A stretch of 64,000 nt of DNA, taken from Psychromonas marina (GTDB lineage Bacteria > Pseudomonadota > Gammaproteobacteria > Enterobacterales > Psychromonadaceae). Position numbers and translations under genes: made by a program. Below the pieces are notes generated by a model. It was not told the origin of the DNA. It searched no databases and worked only from the letters and a program-made list of their open reading frames with translations. Below, piece after piece: positions 40,484 to 49,455 of this stretch (positions within the stretch are counted from its first letter, which is position 1; each line of letters starts with the position of its first letter). The DNA lies in NCBI RefSeq assembly GCF_030161115.1, contig NZ_BSPQ01000005.1:310001-374000 (forward strand), given 5' to 3'.

Positions 40484-41704
40484 TTAACTGTTTTTTAGCT
40501 CTTCTGCACGACAAGCTGCTGCTGTAAACAATACATCTGTTGAACTATTTAATGCTGTTTCTGCTGAGTCTTGAATAACGCCGATGATGAAACCAACTGC
40601 AACAACTTGCATCGCAACATCATTTGGCACGCCAAACAGGCTACAGGCAAGTGGAATAAGTAACAAAGAACCGCCGGCAACACCAGAAGCCCCACAGGCA
40701 GAAACTGCTGCTACCACACTTAAAAGAATCGCTGTTGCGATATCAAACTCAATACCTAATGTATGCACTGCTGCCAGTGTTAATACGGTAATGGTAATTG
40801 ATGCGCCCGCCATGTTGATCGTTGCCCCCAGTGGAATAGAAACTGAGTAGGTATCTTCATGTAGGTCTAATTTTTTACAAAGTTCCATATTCACAGGGAT
40901 ATTTGCCGCAGAGCTACGGGTAAAGAATGCCGTTACGCCTGATTCACGTAGGCATTGAAATACCAATGGGTATGGATTAGTGCGTAGCTTCAGATAAACC
41001 AAAGCAGGGTTAACTACTAATGCAATTAATACCATACAGCCAATCAATACTAATAATAGGTGTGAATAACCTAACAGTGCAGAGAAGCCTGTTTCTGCAA
41101 CGGTTTGTGCGACTAACCCAAAGATACCAATTGGTGCAAAGCGGATAACCATATGCACAATCTTAGTGATTGCATTAGACACATCATGTAGTGCTTTTTT
41201 GGTGCTGTTATTTGCATGTTGCAATGCAAAACCAAGACCAATACCCCACGCTAAAATACCGATAAAGTTTGCTGTTACTAATGCGTTTACTGGGTTATCA
41301 ACAATTTTAAACAATAATGTATTTAATACTTCAAGGATACCTTCAGGTGGTGTCGCTTGAATATCTGTTGCCGTTAATACCAGTGTTGTTGGGAACAATA
41401 CACTCACAAGTACCGCTGTTGTGGCTGCTAGCAAGGTACCGATAAGGTATAAATGGATAACGGGCTTAAGGTTGGTATGTGTGCCTTTTTGCTGATTTGC
41501 AATCGAAGACGCAACCAGTACAAAAACTAAAATAGGTGCCACTGCTTTTAATGCGCTAACAAATAAGCTACCGAAAAAAGACAATGAAAGAGCCGTTTCT
41601 GGGGCAAAAGAAGCAAGTAAAATACCTGCAAAAATACCAATAACAATTTGTAGCACTAAGCTACCGTTTAAATATCGTTGAAAAAGAGTGGGTGTGGGAG
41701 TCAT
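40484..41704 (-). CDS. sstT: Sodium:serine/threonine symporter SstT
   Basis: DAACS-family secondary transporter for serine and threonine driven by sodium. Eight or so helices are visible with re-entrant loop motifs: [41 protein letters not shown] and [21 protein letters not shown], close to E. coli SstT (414 aa). I start at ATG 41704 ([15 protein letters not shown]), with AGGTAAG upstream; the 58 extra residues of a longer reading are not hydrophobic and have no relatives. 406 residues. Sodium coupling fits the marine setting. Confidence 0.92.
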   Translation of the reverse strand: MTPTPTLFQRYLNGSLVLQIVIGIFAGILLASFAPETALSLSFFGSLFVSALKAVAPILVFVLVASSIANQQKGTHTNLKPVIHLYLIGTLLAATTAVLVSVLFPTTLVLTATDIQATPPEGILEVLNTLLFKIVDNPVNALVTANFIGILAWGIGLGFALQHANNSTKKALHDVSNAITKIVHMVIRFAPIGIFGLVAQTVAETGFSALLGYSHLLLVLIGCMVLIALVVNPALVYLKLRTNPYPLVFQCLRESGVTAFFTRSSAANIPVNMELCKKLDLHEDTYSVSIPLGATINMAGASITITVLTLAAVHTLGIEFDIATAILLSVVAAVSACGASGVAGGSLLLIPLACSLFGVPNDVAMQVVAVGFIIGVIQDSAETALNSSTDVLFTAAACRAEELKNS

Positions 41705-42175
41705 ATAACTTACCTGTTTAAACAAATTGATGCACAGAATATTATCGTTGCTATGAGCGGGGCTAAAATTGGTCACTGTTGAGGACTGGATATTGATTGG
41801 GGAGCTTGCCTCCTTGCAATAAAACCGTTGTCTTTGTCTGTGCGACGAATATTGCACCAAAATAGTAACGACGATCAAAATCCGTTTATGACTATGCAGT
41901 GAATTTTATAACGCCACCTTGGCATTATGCGCAGGTATTGTATGTGAATGGTTAAATATTTCACCCTGTAAGATCATATTTGTTATTAAAATTATTTTTT
42001 TAATTGCTATCCAGAAGACGAATAATAGCAGGGTATAAGAGCGCGAGGGCATTAGGAGAAAGGTAAGTGGTGGAGAGTGAGGTTCGCCATACAATCGAAC
42101 TAATTTTGGTGTAACGATTCTCTATTGCTCAAGCAATTGTTATTATTCCTTTATTTTACCCAAAAGAGCATAGAC
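41705..42175. other. 470-bp gap between sstT and lgt, no gene
   Basis: Upstream regions of divergent sstT and lgt. The sstT side has a short hairpin (GGAG...CTCC near 41799) and other modest secondary structure in the leader. I do not recognise a riboswitch, tRNA or coding region. No clear promoter match was found. Confidence 0.5.
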
Positions 42176-42982
42176 ATGTCGGCTTCAAATTTTGTTTTAC
42201 CTGTGATTGACCCTATTGCAATTAGTATTGGTCCACTTGATATTCGTTGGTATGGCTTGATGTACCTGGTTGGGTTTCTATTTGCATTTTGGATGGCGAA
42301 TCGCCAATGCGACCGTTCAAATGGTGTTTGGACGCGTGAACAAGCGAGTGACCTGCTCTTTTATGGTTTTATGGGCGTCATCTTAGGCGGGCGTACTGGT
42401 TATGTCCTGTTTTATCAATTCTCACAATTTATGGATAATCCACTCTACCTATTTAGAATCTGGGAAGGGGGCATGTCGTTTCATGGCGGCGTGATCGGTG
42501 TCGTTAGTGCAATTATTTTTTACGCACTAAAAAACAAACGTTCTATCCTATCGGTCGGTGATTTTATCGTGCCATTATTACCGGTTGGTTTAGGCGCTGG
42601 GCGCATTGGTAATTTTATCAACTCAGAGCTCTGGGGACGTGTGACTGATTCACCATTTGGTGTTGTCTTCCATAATGCGGGGCCCTTTCCACGCCATCCC
42701 TCACAACTCTATGAGTTTGCATTAGAAGGCGTGGTATTGTTTATTATCCTGGTACTGTTTATTCGTAAACCTCGTCCAGCAGGTTCAGTTGCCGGGTTAT
42801 TCCTACTAGGCTACGGTGTTTTCCGTATTATCGTTGAGTTTGCACGTGAACCTGATGCCCAACTTGGTTTCTTAACCTTTGGTTTAACCATGGGGCAGAT
42901 ACTGTCATTGCCGATGGTGATCGCGGGCATTGCATTAATTGCTTACGCTTATTCTGCTAAAAAAACAGACGCTAAAAAGTAA
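42176..42982 (+). CDS. lgt: Prolipoprotein diacylglyceryl transferase Lgt
   Basis: Adds diacylglycerol to the lipobox cysteine of prelipoproteins, first step of lipoprotein maturation. The Lgt signature [17 protein letters not shown] is present near residue 140, together with [11 protein letters not shown] and [12 protein letters not shown]. Seven helices, 268 residues (E. coli 291). I take ATG 42176 (MSASNFVLP); a longer frame to 42125 has no ribosome site and adds residues absent from relatives. In E. coli lgt is followed by thyA; here four genes lie between. Confidence 0.95.
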   Translation: MSASNFVLPVIDPIAISIGPLDIRWYGLMYLVGFLFAFWMANRQCDRSNGVWTREQASDLLFYGFMGVILGGRTGYVLFYQFSQFMDNPLYLFRIWEGGMSFHGGVIGVVSAIIFYALKNKRSILSVGDFIVPLLPVGLGAGRIGNFINSELWGRVTDSPFGVVFHNAGPFPRHPSQLYEFALEGVVLFIILVLFIRKPRPAGSVAGLFLLGYGVFRIIVEFAREPDAQLGFLTFGLTMGQILSLPMVIAGIALIAYAYSAKKTDAKK

Positions 42983-43005
42983 ATATCTGTATAAATTAAT
43001 AGACT

Positions 43006-43449
43006 TTACTCTTTTAGGTTCTCCAGTAAGAGCTCACAACTTTGCTTTAATATTGTGAGCTCTTCTATTGTCATTTTTGATTTACAAAGCATCTCTGTGG
43101 GCACTTGTTCAGCCTTGTCTCGCATCTCGCTGCCTTGATCTGATAGGCTGATAATACGCACTCGTTCGTCCTCTTTACTTCGTGCTCTGATTATTAATCC
43201 TTTTGCTTCTAAGCGTTTCAACAGTGGCGTTAACGTACCTGAATCTAGGTGTACTTTATTGCCAAGCTCTTTCACATTCATGGTTGAATACTGCCATAGC
43301 ACCATCATCACAATATATTGTAAATAGGTTAAATCCAGTGTGGTTAGTAAAGGGCGATAGGCACGACCCATTGCATTGGAAGCGCTATATAGTGCAAAGC
43401 AGATCTGTTTATCGAGTAAAAGATTGGATGATGTTTCTGTTGTTTTCAT
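43006..43449 (-). CDS. ohrR: MarR-family organic-peroxide repressor OhrR
   Basis: Peroxide-sensing repressor. The N-terminal reactive Cys sits in DKQICFALYSASNAM (about residues 12-26), the hallmark of OhrR, and a winged-helix follows with VKELGNKVHLDSGTLTPLLKRLEAKGLI and RIISLSDQG. A further Cys near the C-terminus (ILKQSCELL) places it in the type with a resolving cysteine. 147 residues. Diverges from ohr, with two palindromic operators in between. Confidence 0.92.
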   Translation of the reverse strand: MKTTETSSNLLLDKQICFALYSASNAMGRAYRPLLTTLDLTYLQYIVMMVLWQYSTMNVKELGNKVHLDSGTLTPLLKRLEAKGLIIRARSKEDERVRIISLSDQGSEMRDKAEQVPTEMLCKSKMTIEELTILKQSCELLLENLKE

Positions 43450-43492
43450 AAATTATTAGCCTATATACAGATAAAAAGTAACATTTAATATT

Positions 43493-43570
43493 AAATAGAT
43501 TGTGCACAATATACTTGCTTTATGTTGAAAACTCAATTAGCATACAAAAATAGATTGTGCGCAACTAGGT
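43493..43570. promoter_or_regulatory. Twin OhrR operators between ohrR and ohr
   Basis: TAGATTGTGCACAATAT starts at 43496 and TAGATTGTGCGCAACTAGG at 43551. The core of the first, ATTGTGCACAAT (43499-43510), is a perfect 12-bp palindrome; the second, TTGTGCGCAA (43555-43564), is nearly so. The 55-bp spacing would let one dimer cover each divergent promoter. OhrR sites in other bacteria have similar A/T-flanked TTGTGC/GCACAA cores. The assignment is by motif and location. Confidence 0.75.
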
Positions 43571-43619
43571 TGCTTGCAATTATTTAAATTACATTAAACA
43601 AGCTAATTAAGGAATGATG

Positions 43620-44042
43620 ATGACGACTTTATATACCACTTCAGCAACAGCAAATGCAGGCCGTAATGGACAAGTGACCACTGATGATAAAAAACTAGAC
43701 GTTGCATTGAGTTATCCAAAAGAGATGGGCGGTACAGGTGCTGCTACGAACCCTGAACAGCTATTTGCGGCTGGTTACTCAGCTTGTTTTTCAAATGCAA
43801 TTTTACACGTAGCCAGTGAAGCAAAGATCGCTATTAAAGCTGCACCTACAACGGCAACCGTGGGCATTGGCCCAAATGAAAACGGTGGTTTTGCACTCAC
43901 TGTTGCGCTAGCCGTCAACCTTGAATTAGAACAAGCAGCTGCGGTTGAATTAGTGAAAACTGCACATCAGGTATGCCCATATTCAAATGCAGTACGTGGC
44001 AATATCGATGTGAAATTGACAGTAAACGGCATCGCACTTTAA
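43620..44042 (+). CDS. ohr: Organic hydroperoxide resistance protein Ohr
   Basis: Thiol peroxidase for organic hydroperoxides, using lipoyl groups as reductant. Both conserved cysteines are present: AAGYSACFSNAI (peroxidatic) and HQVCPYSNAVRGN (resolving), with the catalytic Arg/Glu of NAGRNGQV and EMGG segments. Three ATGs occur in frame at 43614, 43617 and 43620; AAGGA is best placed for the third. 140 residues. Regulated by the divergent OhrR. Confidence 0.94.
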   Translation: MTTLYTTSATANAGRNGQVTTDDKKLDVALSYPKEMGGTGAATNPEQLFAAGYSACFSNAILHVASEAKIAIKAAPTTATVGIGPNENGGFALTVALAVNLELEQAAAVELVKTAHQVCPYSNAVRGNIDVKLTVNGIAL

Positions 44043-44083
44043 TCATCAGCAAAATTTACTAACTTTCAGAAAAGGAACATATT

Positions 44084-45013
44084 ATGCGCGCAGTGAGAAT
44101 TCACCAGTATGGTGGTACGGAAACATTACAGTTAGATCAAATTGATACGCCAACGATTAATGCCGATGATATCTTAATTAACGTGAAGGCTGCGGCGATT
44201 AACCCGGTTGATTGGAAGATCAGAGAGGGGTACCTACAGCAATTTATCCCTTATAAATTACCAGTGACACTGGGTTGGGATGTCGCGGGTGTGGTAACGC
44301 AAGTTGGAACAGAAGTAACCGATTTTAAAGTTGGGGATGAAGTATTTAGTCGGCCCGATATTGCTCGCGATGGTAGTTATGCAGATTACATTGCAGTTAA
44401 AGCCAGTGAAGTGGTATTAAAATCCGATAAATTAGATTTTGCACAGGCAGCTGCTTTACCACTAGCGGGTATTACTGCATGGCAGTGTCTTGTTGATGTT
44501 AGTCAAGTACAAGCGGGGCAACGCGTATTGATTCATGCAGGAGCAGGTGGTGTTGGTCATCTAGCGATTCAAATTGCTAAAGCAAAAGGGGCGTTTGTTA
44601 TTGCAACTGCTTCTGCCGCAAATCAAGCACTACTTACTGAACTTGGTGCTGACCAAGCTGTTGATTATGCATTAGGTGCGCTAACTGAGCAGGTTGAAGC
44701 GGTTGATATCGTATTTGATACCATGGGCGGTGAGATACAAGCAAACTCATGGGAGCTGTTAAAAGCGGGCGGAATGTTAGTGTCTGTGGTTGAGCCACCA
44801 AGTGAAGAGAAAGCAAAACAGTATGGGGTAAAATCCGCTTTTGTATTTATTGAGCCAAGTAGTCGTATTTTAACCGAGCTAAATAAGCTAGTAGAAGCAG
44901 ATCAACTAACACCTTTGATTGAGCATCGTTTCTCATTAGAACAGATTGAAGCGGCACATCTACAAAGTCAGTCAGGTCGTACACGCGGTAAAATCGTGAT
45001 AGAAGTTAATTGA
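44084..45013 (+). CDS. Quinone-oxidoreductase-like MDR enzyme (zinc-free)
   Basis: NADPH-dependent member of the medium-chain reductase family without the zinc-ligand Cys pattern. The N-terminal GroES-like part has GWDVAGVVTQVG and VGDEVF; the Rossmann part has the nucleotide loop HAGAGGVGHLAIQIAKAKGA, and AVDIVFDTMGG. 309 residues, standard for quinone reductase-like proteins. It begins 41 bp after ohr on the same strand and may be induced with it under peroxide stress. The specific substrate is unknown. Confidence 0.85.
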   Translation: MRAVRIHQYGGTETLQLDQIDTPTINADDILINVKAAAINPVDWKIREGYLQQFIPYKLPVTLGWDVAGVVTQVGTEVTDFKVGDEVFSRPDIARDGSYADYIAVKASEVVLKSDKLDFAQAAALPLAGITAWQCLVDVSQVQAGQRVLIHAGAGGVGHLAIQIAKAKGAFVIATASAANQALLTELGADQAVDYALGALTEQVEAVDIVFDTMGGEIQANSWELLKAGGMLVSVVEPPSEEKAKQYGVKSAFVFIEPSSRILTELNKLVEADQLTPLIEHRFSLEQIEAAHLQSQSGRTRGKIVIEVN

Positions 45014-45020
45014 TAAAATA

Positions 45021-45127
45021 AGCTGTCAGTCATTAGCTGTCAGCGATCAGTTAAAACAGAAAAGCCAGATCATTGAACATGATCTGGCTTTTTTACTTAC
45101 AGCTGAACGCTAAAAGCCGATAGCTGT
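45021..45127. repeat. Palindromic repeat with internal terminator between convergent genes
   Basis: The outer arms AGCTGTCAGTCATTAGCTGT (from 45021) and AGCTGAACGC..CGATAGCTGT (45101-45127) enclose a perfect 13-bp hairpin (45061-45091). Layout and arm sequence match the thiC-thiDE copy at 23443-23540. It separates the MDR gene from convergent thyA. Confidence 0.75.
45061..45094. terminator. Bidirectional terminator between MDR gene and thyA
   Basis: AAAGCCAGATCAT / ATGATCTGGCTTT is a perfect 13-bp stem with a 5-base loop; T-runs occur on both strands by symmetry. Serves both convergent genes. Confidence 0.95.
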
Positions 45128-45131
45128 AAAA

Positions 45132-45983
45132 CTATACCGAAAACGGGTACTTAATTGACTCATGATGTTCGTAACCGGTGATCGAGAAATCATCCAGTGT
45201 TACCCAGGTTTCTAGATCTTCGAAGGTCTTAATTTTAGGGTTGATATGCAGTTGTGGCGAAGCAAAAGGTTCACGCGTCAGTTGCACATCACGCATTAAT
45301 TCAAGCTGATCTTCGTAGATGTGTGCATTAATAATCTTGTGATACGCTTTTCCCGGTTTTAATCCGGTGATCTGTGCCATCAATGCAAGCAGTGTGTAAA
45401 CCTGTACTTGATTGAAGTTGAGACCAAGCGGCACATCACACGAGCGTTGGTAGCTATTCAGATACAAGTAACCATCAAGAATAGAAAACTGATGCTGGAA
45501 CATGCACGGTCTTAGGCACCCTAAATGGAAAGAAGCAGGGTGATAGAAAGTAATAATCTCGCCTCGGTCATCTATCCCTTTTGATAAGTTATCAACGACT
45601 TTACGTACTAAATCAATACTGCCGCCATCGGGTTTAGGGAAATTACGCGCCACTGCACCGTAAACAAAGCCCATATCATCTTCACCTTTACGGCTTGGGT
45701 TGTTTAACCAATCGGCATTGTCGTTGGCATTGGCATTCCATGTGTTGCAGCCAATTGCACGAAAATCTGCAGCATTACTGTAACCACGTAAGTAACCAAG
45801 AAGCTCTGCAATAGCTGCTTTCCAAAAACTTTTTCTGGTAGTAATTAATGGAAATTCATTACTATCAACGTTGTAGGTTAGATCTGCATTGATAACGGTT
45901 AGGCAGCGTTTTCCTGTGCGTTCGTTTTCAACCCATTTACCTTGTTCAACGATTCTTCGGCTTAACTCTAAATATTGCTTCAT
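45132..45983 (-). CDS. thyA: Thymidylate synthase ThyA
   Basis: Makes dTMP from dUMP with methylene-tetrahydrofolate. The nucleophile is in [13 protein letters not shown] and the phosphate-binding Arg in [15 protein letters not shown], followed by [14 protein letters not shown] and the C-terminal IKYPFSV. At 283 residues it is longer than E. coli ThyA (264), and the active-site loop (CMFQHQF) differs from E. coli's (CHAFFQF), so it belongs to a divergent branch. Catalytic residues are kept. Confidence 0.93.
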   Translation of the reverse strand: MKQYLELSRRIVEQGKWVENERTGKRCLTVINADLTYNVDSNEFPLITTRKSFWKAAIAELLGYLRGYSNAADFRAIGCNTWNANANDNADWLNNPSRKGEDDMGFVYGAVARNFPKPDGGSIDLVRKVVDNLSKGIDDRGEIITFYHPASFHLGCLRPCMFQHQFSILDGYLYLNSYQRSCDVPLGLNFNQVQVYTLLALMAQITGLKPGKAYHKIINAHIYEDQLELMRDVQLTREPFASPQLHINPKIKTFEDLETWVTLDDFSITGYEHHESIKYPFSV

Positions 45984-46084
45984 CGGTTTTATTACTCTTC
46001 AAATTCATTCTTGGTTTGTTTGAAGTATACACTTTCAGGTTTAAATTTAAGTGTGAATTTCAATTTATAATTGAGTTTCTAAGG

Positions 46085-48424
46085 CTATATTATATAGCTA
46101 TTAGGAAGTTCTTGAATCGGCGAAAGGTTATCTTCAATGAGTAGTTTCTCAAATTCATCAGCGGGTAACGGTTTACTAAATAGATAACCTTGACCATATT
46201 CACAATCTAATCTCTTCAAGAAATCTGCTTGAGCTTGCTCTTCTATCCCTTCGGCAACGACTTTTAAGTTGAGTGCTTTAGCCATTGCAATAATCGCTTT
46301 TACTAATGATCTATCTGCTTCATTTTCAGATAGGTTCATCACAAAGGCACGATCGATTTTTAGTTTACTAAATGCATATTTTTGCAGGTAACTCAGTGCC
46401 GAATAACCTGTACCAAAATCATCAATACTGAGCTGAATACCTAAATGACGTAACTCTGCGAGCATACTACTGAGTTCACTTTCTTGGCTAATCATTAAGC
46501 TCTCAGTTACCTCTACATCAAGCTTCGATTTTGGCAGTCCTGTTTTATCAAGCACTGCGATAATTTTTGCCAATAGAGCATGACAATCACGAAATTGTAC
46601 ACTAGAAAAATTAACCGCAATCTGCATCGGTGAAATTGCCTGCCATTTAGCGGCTTGTTGGCATGCTTGTGTGAGTGCAAAATCACCGAGTTGGTGAATG
46701 AGACCATTACGTTCAGCCAATAAAATAAATTCATCCGGTGGAACAAAACCAAGCTCTTCATCAGTCCAGCGCATTAATGCTTCAGCACCACATATTTTAC
46801 CCGTCTGTAGGTTGATTAATGGCTGGTAGTACATCTCTAGCTTGCCATTATCGATAGCATAACGTAAACGGCGGTTAATATTGACGTTGCGTAGTACATT
46901 GGCATTCATTGTTGAATTATAAAAACTAAAACTATTTCGGCCATTATCTTTCACGCGATATAAAGCCATATCTGCACACTTTAACAGTGTATCGGGTGTC
47001 TCACCATCCTGCGGATAAATGGATAAACCGATGCTGGTGGAGGTAAAAAACTCATGGCCTTGGACATGAAAAGGCTGTTCAAAAAGGGTCAATATATTAG
47101 CCGCGAGCAGTGTTGCTTCTTGCGTGTCTTTCAAATCGGGTAAAATCAGTAAAAACTCATCGCCACCCAAACGTGCAACAGTATCCGATACACGAACTGC
47201 CTGGAGTAATCGCTCACTTGACTCAACTAACACTTGATCACCAGCACTATGTCCGAGCGTATCATTGATATGTTTAAAATTGTCTAGGTCAATATACATC
47301 AGTAAAATTTTACTGTGATTACGCTTACTCAACTCAATGTAATCGCCGAGTTGGCTGAGGCTATAATTACGATTGGCAAGATCGGTTAATGAATCATGTG
47401 TTGCTTGATATTGAAGCACTTTTTCGGAGGCAATACGTTTACTTACCTCTTTTTCTAACTGGTAGTTATGCACAGAAAGTTGTTCCCTCTGCTGCTGTGA
47501 TAAACTCACCTCTGTTTGCAAAATGGTATTATTGTGCTCGATACGAATTAGGAAGTAGAGGCCAAAAATAACCGGGACTGCCAATATCGATATCACCACA
47601 ACAAACCAATGTGAGGTAAATAGATCTTGATTATTGACCGGTTCATACCAACCAATGAGCGTTAATGGGGTTCTTTTTATCGGTTGTTCTAAAAACAGTA
47701 AATAGTCGCCTTCGGTAAGCTCTCGCTTCTTCGCTCTGCGTGGAATTTCTAATGAATCCCAAATAAACAGGTTACCTTTTTCTGAGGTTAACTCTAAATG
47801 ACTGCCGCTACCGAGATATTCTTGGGCGGTTAATTGCTGAATAATTATCCCATTATTTACTTCTGCAGTAATAAAAGCGATTGGGTCACCATTGAGATAA
47901 ACAAGTTGTAACAATTTGATGCTGATATCATTTTCTAGTTGCTCGATATGAATCAATTGCTTTTCTTGGAGCAGCTTTTGGATATTTATTGCGCCTAATT
48001 CAAAGGCGTTACTTTTGGTATCTGTAACAAGAGTACCGTCGAGGTTGATAAGAGAAATTCTGTTAAAAATAGGTTCATCATTGATGGTTCTTTTGGTCTT
48101 TATTTTTTTTATCAGTGTTTCTAACTTGAATAGGCTTGCACTTAATCCGTACGCCATCGACATGCCTGAGCTACGATTATGGAAGAAAGTGGTCATGGTT
48201 TTATCGTTTGCTAGTACGCTCATATTGTCTTGTGAGACATTAAAAAAATAACTTAAGGTATAAGCGTAGTGGGCAACTTTTAATTCTAGCTCGTTATGCT
48301 GTGATGCCTTAAGTCTATTTTGTCCTAGATTAATGACCGTTAAAATAAGAACGAGATAAGCCGCAAGTACGATGCCTGCTGCTACAATAGCGGTTTTGCC
48401 AGTTATGAATCTAGGTAATTTCAT
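46085..48424 (-). CDS. GGDEF-EAL cyclic-di-GMP enzyme with periplasmic sensor
   Basis: Dual-domain c-di-GMP signalling protein. One N-terminal helix (about 10-32), a periplasmic sensory domain of roughly 240 residues, a second helix (about 275-295), a short coiled coil, then GGDEF (intact LGGDEFLLI near 418, with the I-site RVSD five residues before it) and EAL (GAEALMRW near 545, IDDFGTGYSALSY, VVAEGIEE). Both catalytic sets look intact, so it may make and/or degrade c-di-GMP. The I-site suggests product inhibition. The upstream gene, 11 bp away, encodes a periplasmic binding protein that may feed the sensor. Confidence 0.9.
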   Translation of the reverse strand: MKLPRFITGKTAIVAAGIVLAAYLVLILTVINLGQNRLKASQHNELELKVAHYAYTLSYFFNVSQDNMSVLANDKTMTTFFHNRSSGMSMAYGLSASLFKLETLIKKIKTKRTINDEPIFNRISLINLDGTLVTDTKSNAFELGAINIQKLLQEKQLIHIEQLENDISIKLLQLVYLNGDPIAFITAEVNNGIIIQQLTAQEYLGSGSHLELTSEKGNLFIWDSLEIPRRAKKRELTEGDYLLFLEQPIKRTPLTLIGWYEPVNNQDLFTSHWFVVVISILAVPVIFGLYFLIRIEHNNTILQTEVSLSQQQREQLSVHNYQLEKEVSKRIASEKVLQYQATHDSLTDLANRNYSLSQLGDYIELSKRNHSKILLMYIDLDNFKHINDTLGHSAGDQVLVESSERLLQAVRVSDTVARLGGDEFLLILPDLKDTQEATLLAANILTLFEQPFHVQGHEFFTSTSIGLSIYPQDGETPDTLLKCADMALYRVKDNGRNSFSFYNSTMNANVLRNVNINRRLRYAIDNGKLEMYYQPLINLQTGKICGAEALMRWTDEELGFVPPDEFILLAERNGLIHQLGDFALTQACQQAAKWQAISPMQIAVNFSSVQFRDCHALLAKIIAVLDKTGLPKSKLDVEVTESLMISQESELSSMLAELRHLGIQLSIDDFGTGYSALSYLQKYAFSKLKIDRAFVMNLSENEADRSLVKAIIAMAKALNLKVVAEGIEEQAQADFLKRLDCEYGQGYLFSKPLPADEFEKLLIEDNLSPIQELPNSYII

Positions 48425-48435
48425 TATCGATTAGC

Positions 48436-49362
48436 TCATGACTTTGGTTGGAAAAAGTCATCATAAAAATGGAAAACAGAAGGATAATATTTTTTCACCA
48501 GGCGGTTATAGGTTCCCTCTTTTTTTAGTTGTCTTAAGTATAAATTAAATGCATGGCGTAATTCAGGAGAGTTTTTGCGAAAGGCAACAGCCATTCTTTG
48601 CTCATCTGAGATAGGGCCGATCACTTTAATCTCACCTGGCCATCTTTGTAGCGCAATTAACGTATCAGGTACATCAAGTAAGGTGCTCTCAGCATCATTA
48701 TTTAAAATCGCAGGAATCATCTCATTTAGCTTGCGTGCTTTGATCGGTAAAATGACATTCGCTCCTGTTACATCTAGGTTATACAGGTCCGGGTCTAAGC
48801 ATGAATGCTTCATTGCCATCACATCAACGCCTTTAATCAGTTCTTTTACTTGAATAATATCATCTTCAATAGAGTCACCTGGGGTAATCGGTGTGAGCAT
48901 AGAGTCTGAGCGGGCGATTAACCATACTGCAGAAGGGAAGTATTCGTCTGAGAAATCAACGACCTGTTTACGCCATTCAAGAATCGTTGCACCATTGGCA
49001 ATCACGTCACCCGCTATCGCTTGCTTGAACTCACCAATAACAACTTGTCCGTTTTTATAGTGAGCGCTTTCGCCATTAAGCAGAGTGAATACATTTGCCC
49101 AAGTCGCTTCTACATATTCGTATTGCACGCCAATATGCTCTGCAAAACCTTGCATTAATTCAACATCAAGCCCGCCTTCAATGGTCTTGTCGCCCTGTTT
49201 ATCTTGGGTTATAAAGTTTGCGTAGGTAACACCAATATGGCGTAAAACACCGTCTGCCTTTATCTCTGCAAGGTCTCTTGCTTGTATGAATTGCGAAAAA
49301 AATAGAGTGGAAATAATGATAAAATGAAGTAAAAAAAGATGTGGTTTTATCTTGTGTGGCAT
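48436..49362 (-). CDS. Periplasmic solute-binding protein (SBP_bac_3 family)
   Basis: A signal peptide (about residues 1-28, ending FIQA) precedes a two-lobed amino-acid-type binding domain: LRHIGVTYANFIT, GLDVELMQGFAEHIGVQYEYVEATW, and the hinge-type DVPDTLIALQRWPGEIKVIG. 308 residues. No permease or ATPase lies nearby; instead it is directly followed, 11 bp later, by the GGDEF-EAL gene. This makes a ligand-presenting partner for that receptor a good guess, though direct transport cannot be ruled out. Ligand unknown. Confidence 0.8.
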   Translation of the reverse strand: MPHKIKPHLFLLHFIIISTLFFSQFIQARDLAEIKADGVLRHIGVTYANFITQDKQGDKTIEGGLDVELMQGFAEHIGVQYEYVEATWANVFTLLNGESAHYKNGQVVIGEFKQAIAGDVIANGATILEWRKQVVDFSDEYFPSAVWLIARSDSMLTPITPGDSIEDDIIQVKELIKGVDVMAMKHSCLDPDLYNLDVTGANVILPIKARKLNEMIPAILNNDAESTLLDVPDTLIALQRWPGEIKVIGPISDEQRMAVAFRKNSPELRHAFNLYLRQLKKEGTYNRLVKKYYPSVFHFYDDFFQPKS

Positions 49363-49455
49363 GTAGTGTCCTTACAATCAACTGCGCTATTTGTATTATA
49401 AAAGGGTGGACCACGATTTGCCAATTGTATCTGGCTGAATCGTGGTTATTTACAC

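Noticed and set aside
41705-42175. Riboswitch upstream of sstT
   Set aside because: Short hairpins exist but no conserved core of a lysine, glycine or other known class is visible.
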